From Poriferisodalis sp965204125 (GTDB lineage Bacteria; Actinomycetota; Acidimicrobiia; Acidimicrobiales; Poriferisodalaceae): a DNA stretch of 64,000 nt. The stretch lies in the NCBI RefSeq assembly GCF_965204125.1, contig NZ_OZ241968.1, positions 1,364,001 to 1,428,000 of the forward strand, in the 5' to 3' direction. The translations under genes and the position numbers were made by a program. The notes below the pieces were generated by a model that ran no database searches, was not told where the DNA came from, and saw only the letters and a program-made list of their open reading frames with translations. Below, in pieces: positions 16,940 to 25,263 of the stretch; position 1 is the stretch's first letter; every line of letters begins with the position of its first letter.

Positions 16940-19003
16940 ATGGCAATCATCACCGATCAGCCGGAAAGTGAAGCACCGGGCACCGAGCTTGAGGTGGCTG
17001 ACGGCACCTCCGATCACGACGACTCACCGCGTACCGGCGTCTTCGCCCGCCCCACGCACGCAACCGGCTGGCGCGAGTGGCTCTTCACGGTGGACCACAA
17101 GAAGATCGGGATCATGTACGGCGCCCTCGCGCTGTTCTGGTTCCTGATCGGCGGCCTCGAGATCGGGCTGGTGCGCCTGCAGCTATGGGCACCCGACGGC
17201 GAGGTGATCAGCGCCGACTTCTACAACCAGCTGTTCACCATGCACGGCGTCACCATGGTCTTCTTGGTGATCATGCCGCTGGCGAACGCGTTCGCGAACT
17301 ACCTCGTGCCGCTGCAGATCGGCGCCAGGGACGTGGCCTTCCCGCGCATGAACGCGCTGGGCCTCTGGGTCTTCTTCTTCGGCGGCATCTTCCTGAATCT
17401 CAGCTGGTTCCTCGGCGGAGGCGCCGACGGCGGCTGGTTCGCCTATGCGCCCAACACCGGCATGACCTTCAGCCCCGGCCACGGCATGGATTTCTACGCC
17501 CTGGGCCTGCAGATTGCCGGTATCGCCTCGCTGCTGGGTGCCATCAACCTGCTGGTGACCATCATCAACATGCGCTGCCCGGGCATGAGCCTGCTGCGCA
17601 TGCCGGTGTTCACCTGGATGATCCTGGTGGTGCAGTTCCTGCTGGTGTTCGCCCTGCCGGTCATCACGGTGGCGCTGATCCTGTTGACATTCGATCGAAC
17701 CTTCGATGCCAACTTCTTCAATGTCGACGCGGGCGCCGACCCGCTGCTCTGGCAGCACCTGTTCTGGATATTCGGCCATCCGGAGGTCTACATCCTGATC
17801 CTGCCGGCATTCGGCGTGGTGTCCGAGACGCTGCCGGTGTTCAGCCGCAAGCCGCTGTTCGGCTACCCGATCGTGGTGCTGTCGGGCGCGGCCATCGGCT
17901 TCATGGGATGGGGCGTGTGGGCGCACCACATGTTCACCTCGGGCATGGGGCCGGTTTCGGTGGCGGCGTTCTCGGCGACCACCATGTTCATTGCGGTGCC
18001 GACGGGTGTGAAGATCCTGAACTGGATCGCGACCATGTGGGCCGGCAAGGTCCGCTTCACCGTGCCGATGATGTTCTCGGTGTCGCTCGTGGCCATGTTC
18101 ACGATCGGCGGCCTGTCCGGCGTCATGCATGCGATCGCACCCGCCGACACGCAGCAGACCGACACGTACTTCATCGTGGCGCACTTCCACTACGTGCTCG
18201 TGGGCGGCGCCCTCATGGGCATGTTCGCCGGCATGTACTACTGGTGGCCCAAGGCGTTCGGCTATCACCTCAACGACCGGCTCGGCCGCTGGCACTTCTG
18301 GCTGATGCTCCTGGGCTTCAACATCACGTTCGGGCCGATGCACATCGTGGGCTTGCAGGGCATGGCCCGGCGGCACAGCGTCTATGGCGAATTCGACGGT
18401 TTCGAGTTCTGGAACAAGATCGCCACGATCGGCTACTTCTTCATGCTCATCGCCATGGTGATCCTGGCCGTCAACATCTTCCGCACGTGGGGGCGCTACC
18501 GCCGGGGTCTGGAGCCGGGGGCCGGAGCCGACCCGTGGGACGGCCGCACGCTGGAATGGGCCATTCCGTCGCCGGTGCCCGAGCACAACTTCGATTACGT
18601 GCCCGTGGTAAGCGATGTCGACGACTTCTGGCACAAGAAATACCAGCCCGACGAGACCGGCAAGCTGCGACGGGTTGCCTACGGCAACGACATCGCCCAG
18701 ATCGGCGATCAGCACCCGCACCTGCCGTCGCCCTCGTACTGGCCGATCGTGCTGGCGGCGGGCATGCCGCTCATCGGGTTCGGGCTGATCTACAACCTGT
18801 GGATCGCCGGCATCGGGCTGTTGCTGCTGGTCGGTTCCATGTTCGGCTGGACCCTCGAGCCAGCCACCGATCCCGATGCGGGCCACGGCCACGACGGGCA
18901 TGGCGACCACGACGATGACCACGGCGGCGACCCCGACGGCCACGACGACCACAACGGCGTGCTGACAGCCAGCACAGCGAACGGGGAGGCCGCCGGTGAC
19001 TGA
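16940..19003 (+). CDS. ctaD: Cytochrome c oxidase subunit I with C-terminal subunit IV-like extension
   Basis: The catalytic haem-copper subunit, reducing O2 to water and pumping protons. In its 687 residues all ligands are present: FTMHGVTM (haem a), GHPEVYILILP (CuB His and cross-linked Tyr), WAHHMF (CuB) and VAHFHYVL (haem a3 and haem a). After the usual 12 helices an extra segment carries PSYWPIVLAAGMPLIGFGLI plus another helix. The protein ends in a very His/Asp-rich tail (GHGHDGHGDHDDDHGG). An AGGAGG site 7 bases upstream supports the ATG. It lies within the ctaC-D-E-F operon. Confidence 0.97.
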   Translation: MAIITDQPESEAPGTELEVADGTSDHDDSPRTGVFARPTHATGWREWLFTVDHKKIGIMYGALALFWFLIGGLEIGLVRLQLWAPDGEVISADFYNQLFTMHGVTMVFLVIMPLANAFANYLVPLQIGARDVAFPRMNALGLWVFFFGGIFLNLSWFLGGGADGGWFAYAPNTGMTFSPGHGMDFYALGLQIAGIASLLGAINLLVTIINMRCPGMSLLRMPVFTWMILVVQFLLVFALPVITVALILLTFDRTFDANFFNVDAGADPLLWQHLFWIFGHPEVYILILPAFGVVSETLPVFSRKPLFGYPIVVLSGAAIGFMGWGVWAHHMFTSGMGPVSVAAFSATTMFIAVPTGVKILNWIATMWAGKVRFTVPMMFSVSLVAMFTIGGLSGVMHAIAPADTQQTDTYFIVAHFHYVLVGGALMGMFAGMYYWWPKAFGYHLNDRLGRWHFWLMLLGFNITFGPMHIVGLQGMARRHSVYGEFDGFEFWNKIATIGYFFMLIAMVILAVNIFRTWGRYRRGLEPGAGADPWDGRTLEWAIPSPVPEHNFDYVPVVSDVDDFWHKKYQPDETGKLRRVAYGNDIAQIGDQHPHLPSPSYWPIVLAAGMPLIGFGLIYNLWIAGIGLLLLVGSMFGWTLEPATDPDAGHGHDGHGDHDDDHGGDPDGHDDHNGVLTASTANGEAAGD

Positions 19004-19679
19004 CACCCCCACGACCGCCGGCACGGCAGCCGCCGTCGAACCGGCCGAAGGCGACGAGCCGCAGATCGCCTACCCGCGCACGGAGTGGGACGACTACGAG
19101 ATCGTCCCGCCCACCACGAGCCTGTCCAACGAGAAGCTGACGATGTGGACCTTCCTGGGTTCGGATTGCCTGCTCTTCGGGGCGCTGATCTCGACGTACT
19201 TGCTGCTGCGCAACCGTCAACCGCTGTCGGGTGAGGGGTCGCTGAAAGCGGCCGATCTGTTCGACATCCCGTTCACCTCGGTGAGTTCGTTCGTGCTGCT
19301 GATGAGCTCGCTCACCATGGTGCTCGCAGTGTCGGCGATCGCCAGGGGCGAGATGGAGCGCTGCAAGCTGTGGCTGCTGACCACCGCAGCGCAGGGTGCC
19401 GTGTTCATCGCCGGGCAGGTGTACGAGTTCACGAGCTTCTACCGGGAAGGCCTCGGGTACACCGTCAGCATCTCGTCGTCGGCCTTCTACACATTGACCG
19501 GTTTCCACGGCGTCCACGTGTCGCTGGGCATCATCATGCTGGTCACGCTGTGGGCCATGGTGAATCGGGGCATCATCGGTCCTGAGCGGGCGGAGACCGT
19601 CGAGATCATCGGCCTGTACTGGCACTTCGTCGACATCGTCTGGATCGTGATCTTCGCGGTCGTCTACCTGATCCCGTAG
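18996..19679 (+). CDS. ctaE: Cytochrome c oxidase subunit III
   Basis: A 227-residue membrane subunit that stabilises subunit I. Family segments include KLTMWTFLGSDCLLFGALIS, YTLTGFHGVHVSLGI and the C-terminal YWHFVDIVWIVIFAVVYLIP. About five TM helices are visible, as in the short bacterial form that lacks the first two helices. A GTG start overlaps the end of ctaD by 8 bases, indicating coupled translation. Confidence 0.95.
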   Translation: MTDTPTTAGTAAAVEPAEGDEPQIAYPRTEWDDYEIVPPTTSLSNEKLTMWTFLGSDCLLFGALISTYLLLRNRQPLSGEGSLKAADLFDIPFTSVSSFVLLMSSLTMVLAVSAIARGEMERCKLWLLTTAAQGAVFIAGQVYEFTSFYREGLGYTVSISSSAFYTLTGFHGVHVSLGIIMLVTLWAMVNRGIIGPERAETVEIIGLYWHFVDIVWIVIFAVVYLIP

Positions 19680-19690
19680 GAAGTGCAGCG

Positions 19691-20068
19691 ATGAGCACCG
19701 CCACCGAAGCCGCATCCGAAGAGATCCACGATGCCGACGAGGCTCACGACGATCATGACCACGGCCTGAGCGACTTCGGCTACATCAAGGTCGCCCTGCT
19801 GCTCGCCGCGCTCACGGCAGCCGAGGTGCTGATCTACTTCGCGCCCCCGGGCCGGCTCGAGGTCCCGTTGCTGCTCATCCTGATGGTCGTCAAGTTCGAG
19901 ATCGTCGTCGCCTACTTCATGCACTTGCGCTTCGACAACAAGCTGTTCACGTGGATGTTCGTCGGAGGGCTGGTGCTCGCCATCGCGGTCTACGCGGCGA
20001 TGGGCACCTCCATGGTGTTCTGGACCGACCCGGCCGGCTGCGACCTCAGTCCCAACCTCGACTGCTGA
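19691..20068 (+). CDS. ctaF: Cytochrome c oxidase subunit IV family protein
   Basis: A 125-residue protein with three TM helices. The core EVPLLLILMVVKFEIVVAYF and MHLRFDNKLFTWMFVGGLV is the prokaryotic COX4 signature. The acidic, His-containing N terminus (DEAHDDHDHG) resembles the tail of ctaD. It starts 11 bases after ctaE and is the last gene of the oxidase operon. The dnd genes approach from the other side. Confidence 0.85.
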   Translation: MSTATEAASEEIHDADEAHDDHDHGLSDFGYIKVALLLAALTAAEVLIYFAPPGRLEVPLLLILMVVKFEIVVAYFMHLRFDNKLFTWMFVGGLVLAIAVYAAMGTSMVFWTDPAGCDLSPNLDC

Positions 20069-20098
20069 GCATCGCCGCGCGTCCGCGCCTAGTGCTCG

Positions 20099-20497
20099 CT
20101 ACTGGCTGCGCGTTGCGAGTGAGATCATCCCGCTGAGCGACTTGGTGTCCTCATCACCGATCAGGTACTTGATCCCTCGGTGCAAGTGCAGCCGGAACTG
20201 ATTCGCGACAGCGTCCGGCGTCTGCTCAATGCCGTCTGCCTCGCAGCGCGCTCGGACGAGCGCTGCATAGAGGTCAGCCGATGCTCCTCCGAAGGTTGAC
20301 CAGGACATCTCGACGTTCGACATCATGCCGATGTCTTGTTGCGCTGGAGCCGATTCCTCGGCGAGAGAAGCACACAGGGCCCAGCGGCACAGCACATTCC
20401 AGTTCTTGATTCCCGTGCGGCGCTTAAGCGTCGTCAGATGGATCTTCGCGCGTTCGTCCACGCGGACCACATCGACGGGCACCCCTCTAGTCGTCAA
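20099..20497 (-). CDS. dndE: DNA sulfur modification protein DndE
   Basis: DndE binds nicked DNA and is part of the DndCDE complex that exchanges a non-bridging phosphate oxygen for sulfur. The 132-residue product carries the family segment RAKIHLTTLKRRTGIKNWNV followed by LCRWALCASLAEE, and later LHLHRGIKYLIGDE. I kept the TTG start at 20497 because a GGAGG site lies six bases upstream, which makes it overlap dndD by 11 bases. A GTG at 20482 is the alternative. It is the last gene of dndC-dndD-dndE. Confidence 0.88.
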   Translation of the reverse strand: MTTRGVPVDVVRVDERAKIHLTTLKRRTGIKNWNVLCRWALCASLAEESAPAQQDIGMMSNVEMSWSTFGGASADLYAALVRARCEADGIEQTPDAVANQFRLHLHRGIKYLIGDEDTKSLSGMISLATRSQ

Positions 20498-22463
20498 AGT
20501 AGCCCTCCGTCACAGATGTGGACCCTTCGGTCTCGTCAAAGTCGAGGCGATACTGCGCGCCGATGTGGGGCAGCAAACGTGTCAGGTGCTCGCCGACGAT
20601 CTCTTCGTCTGTGGACAAGAGAACGACTTGGCGAGCCGCCTCGGGAAAGTAATGGTCTACGAGGTTTGTGCGGTGAGACCGGTCGAGCCGTCCGACCGGC
20701 GAGTCGATGACAGTCGGAAGGGTCATCCCAGTGCATTGCGACAGACCCCAAAGCACGGCAGTAGCCATGATCTGGCGTTCGCCTGCGCTCAGGCGCTTTG
20801 CGTCCAGAGGCTGGTCACATTCGTCGAGCAGGGTGACGGACAGATCCGACGGGTCGATCGATACGCCGTAAACCAGACCGTCCTTGCGCAACAGATCGCG
20901 TAGGGAGGAGTTGATTGCGTCAGTGATGCGACCGAGGTGCTTTCGGATCATGTGATCGGCAAACTCAGTCAGCACTTCATCGGCGGCCGTGACTTCACGA
21001 GCGATGCGAGCGGCGTTCGCGTCTGCCGCTCCAGCATCGAGGATTTCGTGAGCGAGATTGTCGACGGCGCGCTGTTCCTGTTCAACTCGTCGGTTCGCGT
21101 CGCCGAAGCTGAGAAGTGCACTCTCGACAGATCGCTCGGCGACACGGAGTTCGGCTTCAATCGTGGCGACGTCTTGCACGACGGACGCGATGGCGTCGTT
21201 CGTGGGCGCGGCAGCAAGTGTGCGTTCTAGGCGTTCTGACTCAGCGTGGTGTTCGGCGAGAGCGTCGACGAGCCGGCGCGCATCAGCCTGAAGTCCACGC
21301 ATTCGGTTGCGCAGCAGCGACTGCGAAGTCTCCGCCGCATCGTGGGTGGGGATGAACGTTGGCGGTGGTGGAGATTCGGTGCCGTCAAGGTCGGCTTTGA
21401 ACAGATGTCGGACTGCCGTGGCCTCAGCTCTGTCGAGGCCGAGTTGGGTCTCCAGCCGTTTCGCAATGTGTTCATCCCGGGATTCCATCCGGGAGCGAAG
21501 CTCGCCAGCAAGAGTGGCCGCGTCGTGCTGGTCGCGGGCGGCCGTGACAGCCTTTAGCAGGCTGGGAACAAGAGTCAGCGGTAGGTCACTGGCGGCGAGC
21601 TCGAGAAGCTCCCGTTCGACGGTGTCACCCGCCACGCCTGACTCGACGAGTCGGCGATTCAGGGCCTCGCGTTCGGCGTGCAAACCACCACCGGCTCGGG
21701 CGAGTCTGTCCGTTGCCTGTTGCAGCTGCGACTGCAGATCTGACCTGAGGCTCTGTGCCGCGTCGAGGACCTGTGCAGCAGCGTCCCGCTGCTCGGTGAC
21801 GTCGGCAAGGGCGACTTCCGCGTCACCTAGCCTGAGCCGAAGATCGCTAGACGCCTCGGAATCGTGCGCCTTGGCGGCGCGACGTCGATAGTGCTGCAGG
21901 TCGCTCCGGAGTCGGTCGACGAGGTCGAGACCAAGCAGACCGAACATGCTTGTACGTAGCACCTCCGTCGAGGACGCGGGATCCGCGAGCGCCTCGATCT
22001 TCTCCCCGTCAAAGATTGCGAGCTCAGCAACTGCCATCGGCATGATGCCTTCGACGAATTCGGGCCATGCCCCGGTGAGGTCCGATCGTGATTCGCCGTT
22101 TGTCGTGACGAGCAAGCGATCGTTGGACCGTCCGCGGCTGGTGCGCCGCCAGCTGCGTTCAACGACATAGTGGACGATCTGTCCATCCTCGGCGCGGTCG
22201 AACTCGAGGGAGACCGAGGCCGTTCGTTCACCGTGATGGACGAGACCGTGCAAGTACTGGCCATAGGCCATGCCATTGAGGATTCGCCGAGCCCGATTCC
22301 CGTAGAGGACTAGGAGGATTGAATCGAGCAGCGATGTCTTACCGGTTCCGTTCTTGCCCCCGATGAGCGTGATCGGTTGCGTCGTGAGAGTCGAGAACGT
22401 CACGGTCTGCGCGCCGCGGTAGACGCCAACGTTGTTGAGGGTGAGCGAGTGCAGCCGCATCAA
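20487..22463 (-). CDS. dndD: DNA sulfur modification ATPase DndD
   Basis: DndD is the SMC/Rad50-like ATPase of the phosphorothioation complex. The 658-residue protein has Walker A GGKNGTGKTSLLDS near residues 35-48, long coiled-coil stretches between about residues 190 and 470, an ABC signature LSAGERQIMATAVLWGLS and a Walker B region TVIDSPVGRLD. The C-terminal ATP lobe ends in the acidic EGYFDD. It overlaps dndC by 4 bases and dndE by 11, so the three are one translational unit. Confidence 0.93.
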   Translation of the reverse strand: MMRLHSLTLNNVGVYRGAQTVTFSTLTTQPITLIGGKNGTGKTSLLDSILLVLYGNRARRILNGMAYGQYLHGLVHHGERTASVSLEFDRAEDGQIVHYVVERSWRRTSRGRSNDRLLVTTNGESRSDLTGAWPEFVEGIMPMAVAELAIFDGEKIEALADPASSTEVLRTSMFGLLGLDLVDRLRSDLQHYRRRAAKAHDSEASSDLRLRLGDAEVALADVTEQRDAAAQVLDAAQSLRSDLQSQLQQATDRLARAGGGLHAEREALNRRLVESGVAGDTVERELLELAASDLPLTLVPSLLKAVTAARDQHDAATLAGELRSRMESRDEHIAKRLETQLGLDRAEATAVRHLFKADLDGTESPPPPTFIPTHDAAETSQSLLRNRMRGLQADARRLVDALAEHHAESERLERTLAAAPTNDAIASVVQDVATIEAELRVAERSVESALLSFGDANRRVEQEQRAVDNLAHEILDAGAADANAARIAREVTAADEVLTEFADHMIRKHLGRITDAINSSLRDLLRKDGLVYGVSIDPSDLSVTLLDECDQPLDAKRLSAGERQIMATAVLWGLSQCTGMTLPTVIDSPVGRLDRSHRTNLVDHYFPEAARQVVLLSTDEEIVGEHLTRLLPHIGAQYRLDFDETEGSTSVTEGYFDD

Positions 22464-24013
22464 GTGCTCTCGTCGGCAGGTCCGCCTTCGATCACCTCGG
22501 TCAACGTCGTGCCGAAGTCGACCGGCAAACCGGCACCGACGGACTGGCGACCGCGCGTGAGGGCTCTCACTAGGTCGATTGCCTCGTCCGCTGAACTGAA
22601 CCCTGATCGGTTGAATGCCGTGTCGATGTCGCCCCAGATGCCGCTTCGGCGGGCGGCGACGCGGTGACTGTGCTCGACGGAAACCAGCTCGCGCAGCAGT
22701 TCGTACTGGAGATCCGATCGGCTGAGTTCACGAAGTTCGGCGAGATCCTCGGTGTCGAATGGAAACTGGTCGTCGTACTTCGTCTGGCCTGGGAACGGAT
22801 CGCCCGTTGCCTCTTTATAGATCGTGGGCAGCAAATCCTCGTGTTCATGCTTCTCGCTGACCCATATGTGTCGGATGAGATGCAGTTCGTCGAGGTTGAT
22901 GAGTTCGATTTCTCTCACGTCATCTGGCCCGTTCGCGCGTACCCAAGTCTGGGCTTCCAGCACGAGCCGCAGCCAGTGGGCACGTCCGTCTTGGGTGTAG
23001 GGGCCAGGCACGTGCTGGCCATTGAATAGCGATACCCGACCGTTGAGCCGCCGGAAGTCCCGACGATTGCGGCCGTCGCTGGCGTCGGCAAGCTGGTCGC
23101 GAATGTCGAGGAGAGGCTGCATCCACTCCTTCTCGGCATCATTCTGAATCATCGCCGACATGGACTTGTCCTTCTCGACGACCGTGCAGGTCCAGCAGCC
23201 GAAGCGGGAGCTTCCGCAGCTCGGCGTCGAGGTATCCATCACGACGGGGCACTCGGCATCCGGGGACGCGGTTCGGTACATCGTCAGCAGCTGCTTGTTG
23301 TCGAAGCCCCATGGATTGGCCACCTGCATCAGGTAGAGCCAGACGTCATCGTCGGTCCAGTCCACGATCGGCCGGTACACCAGTGCTGAGGCCAAGTCGT
23401 TGTGGGGCGACAGATTCTGCCGCACGGACTGCTCGTCCCATTTGTCGATCCGAGCAGCTCGTGCGGCGGACTCGGCACGGCGCGCGCCCAGCACGATGAT
23501 TGCCTCGCCGTTGTCTTTCACTACGGACCGAATGAACCTCGTCGTTGGGTTGATCTTCATCCGCTCTGTGCACCACCGAAACCGGCGGTTCGGGGCTGGA
23601 TAGCCCCGTCCAATGAGGTTGACCCAAAAGGTCTCGTTTACATCTGGGGAGAGCACATGCGTCGAGACAGGTAGCCCCTGGTCGGCCGCGGCGATGCGCA
23701 TGGCGTCGTGGGAGCGGTGGACCCAGGCTGCAACGGTGGGATTCTCGACGAAGGTGTCGTTGGTGATGACATGGACCTGCTTCGTTCGATCCTCAGGTGG
23801 CAGTTCTTGGAGAGCCTTCCAAATGACCTGCAGGGTCGCCGTCGAGTCCTTGCCGCCGGAGTAGCCGATGACCCAGGGGATTCCGTCTGCTCGGTACAGC
23901 GCCTTGACCCGCTCGACGAGTTCCGCAACCGTTGCACGGAGTCCGCGCTCTGCAAATGCAGAACCGTTCGATCGCGCCGTGCCGCTCCTCACTTCGACAG
24001 GTGTGTCGGTCAT
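22460..24013 (-). CDS. dndC: DNA sulfur modification protein DndC (PAPS reductase-like)
   Basis: DndC is the iron-sulfur ATP pyrophosphatase-type enzyme that activates the DNA backbone for sulfur insertion. The PP-loop YSGGKDSTATLQV lies near residues 50-62 of the 517-residue product. A four-Cys cluster motif (ECPVVMDTSTPSCG, then FGCWTC) binds the Fe-S centre. The ATG at 24013 has GAGGGA upstream; an earlier in-frame start at 24067 would extend into the intergenic repeats. A decayed copy of its 3' end lies at 33762-33830. Confidence 0.93.
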   Translation of the reverse strand: MTDTPVEVRSGTARSNGSAFAERGLRATVAELVERVKALYRADGIPWVIGYSGGKDSTATLQVIWKALQELPPEDRTKQVHVITNDTFVENPTVAAWVHRSHDAMRIAAADQGLPVSTHVLSPDVNETFWVNLIGRGYPAPNRRFRWCTERMKINPTTRFIRSVVKDNGEAIIVLGARRAESAARAARIDKWDEQSVRQNLSPHNDLASALVYRPIVDWTDDDVWLYLMQVANPWGFDNKQLLTMYRTASPDAECPVVMDTSTPSCGSSRFGCWTCTVVEKDKSMSAMIQNDAEKEWMQPLLDIRDQLADASDGRNRRDFRRLNGRVSLFNGQHVPGPYTQDGRAHWLRLVLEAQTWVRANGPDDVREIELINLDELHLIRHIWVSEKHEHEDLLPTIYKEATGDPFPGQTKYDDQFPFDTEDLAELRELSRSDLQYELLRELVSVEHSHRVAARRSGIWGDIDTAFNRSGFSSADEAIDLVRALTRGRQSVGAGLPVDFGTTLTEVIEGGPADEST

Positions 24014-24039
24014 GAGGTCCCTCATTCGAGTTGCGGAGG

Positions 24040-24107
24040 CCAAGTTGGGGAGGCGACGGTTGCTCAACTACCTGTTGCCAACACATCGTAGGCTGAGACC
24101 AACTTGG
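24040..24107. promoter_or_regulatory. Divergent dndC/dndA control region with two CCAAsTTGG sites
   Basis: Between the divergent dndC and dndA starts lie two near-identical palindromic boxes, CCAAGTTGGGGA (24040-24051) and CCAACTTGGGGG (24099-24110), with centres 59 bases apart. Their symmetry and position suggest binding sites for a regulator of both transcripts. The regulator is unknown; no dndB is encoded in the window. Confidence 0.45.
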
Positions 24108-24121
24108 GGGAACGGGTGCTG

Positions 24122-25261
24122 ATGACCACGGCCGCCTACCTGGACTTTTGTGCGACCACGCCCGTCGACCCACGAGTCGCTGCGGTGGTGCGCCGCTACA
24201 TGGAGGACGAATTCGGGAACGCTGGATCCCGAACGCACGAGTACGGGCTAGCCGCTTCGCGAGCAGTTGAGGCAGCGCGAGCACACGTGGCCGCAGTATG
24301 TGAGGCCAAGCCAGAGGAGATCATTTTCACCTCAGGCGCGACCGAGGCGAACAATCTGGCCCTGGTTGGGCTTGCCCCGCACGCCCGTGACAGCGGGCGT
24401 CGACACATGCTTGCTCTTGCCATCGAACACAAGGCTGTGCTCGATCCCCTCGACTCGATTGCGAAGTCCAACGACATCGACATCGAACTTGTCCCCGTGG
24501 GACAGCGAGGTTGGGTTGACCCCGAGGAGATCGAGAAACGTCTCCGTCCGGACACAGTCGTTGTCAGCACCATGCACGCCAACAACGAGACGGGCGTCAT
24601 CCAGCCTCTAGAGGAGATCGCTGTGGTGCTCGGCGATCATGTGGCCTACTGGCATGTAGACGCCGCGCAGACCTACGGCAAGCTCGACGGGCTCGGCAAC
24701 AGTCGCATCGACCTCATCTCGATGTCCGGGCACAAGCTCTATGGGCCGATGGGCGTTGGAGCGCTCGTTGCGCGCCGCCGCGGGTATCAACGCCCTCCGC
24801 TTAGCCCTCTGATGTTTGGCGGTGGTCAAGAACGAGGCCTTCGGCCCGGCACCGTGCCAGTTCCGCTCGTCGTCGGGATGGGGGAGGCATGCCGCTTGGC
24901 GACCAACGAAAAGGCGAGTCGCGCTGCCGCGTGCCAGATACAACGCACGCAGGTCACCGATGCGCTCTCGCAACTTTGTCCGCAGTACAACGGCGACCAG
25001 AACAAGACGCTCCAACATGTGCTGAACGTCTCGATTCCGGGGCTTGATGCCGAGGCAGCGATGATGATCCTCCGTGATCTTGTGGCCATCTCCAACGGCT
25101 CCGCCTGCACGTCCAGCTCCTACGAACCATCGCACGTGCTCGCCGCGATGGGGCTTGGATCAGAACGAACTCAAGGGGCCCTACGCATCTCTTGGTCGCA
25201 CGAACCGATGGGCATCGACTGGGCCTCGGTCACGCAGCGGCTCTCCGACGCGCTGCGTTGA
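24122..25261 (+). CDS. dndA: Cysteine desulfurase (DndA/IscS type)
   Basis: A PLP enzyme that removes sulfur from cysteine and, in this setting, supplies it to DndC. The 379-residue product starts MTTAAYLDFCATTPVDPRV. It has the HVDAAQTYGK segment, the PLP lysine in SMSGHKLYGPMGVG near residue 205, and the catalytic Cys loop SNGSACTSSSYEPSHVL near residue 330. It is transcribed divergently from dndC and is followed immediately by the Dnd-associated methyltransferase. By sequence alone it could be a general NifS/IscS; its neighbours argue for DndA. Confidence 0.9.
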   Translation: MTTAAYLDFCATTPVDPRVAAVVRRYMEDEFGNAGSRTHEYGLAASRAVEAARAHVAAVCEAKPEEIIFTSGATEANNLALVGLAPHARDSGRRHMLALAIEHKAVLDPLDSIAKSNDIDIELVPVGQRGWVDPEEIEKRLRPDTVVVSTMHANNETGVIQPLEEIAVVLGDHVAYWHVDAAQTYGKLDGLGNSRIDLISMSGHKLYGPMGVGALVARRRGYQRPPLSPLMFGGGQERGLRPGTVPVPLVVGMGEACRLATNEKASRAAACQIQRTQVTDALSQLCPQYNGDQNKTLQHVLNVSIPGLDAEAAMMILRDLVAISNGSACTSSSYEPSHVLAAMGLGSERTQGALRISWSHEPMGIDWASVTQRLSDALR

Positions 25262-25263
25262 CT

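Noticed and set aside
17183..19024. A 613-codon open frame on the minus strand opposite ctaD
   Set aside because: It is low-complexity, rich in His, Arg and Glu, and mirrors the ctaD codons. ctaD has complete catalytic motifs, so the frame is a GC-rich shadow.
24122..25261. A housekeeping iscS for the cysteine desulfurase
   Set aside because: No iscU, sufBCD or tRNA-thiolation gene is adjacent, and it is divergent from dndC with a shared control region. DndA is the more economical reading.
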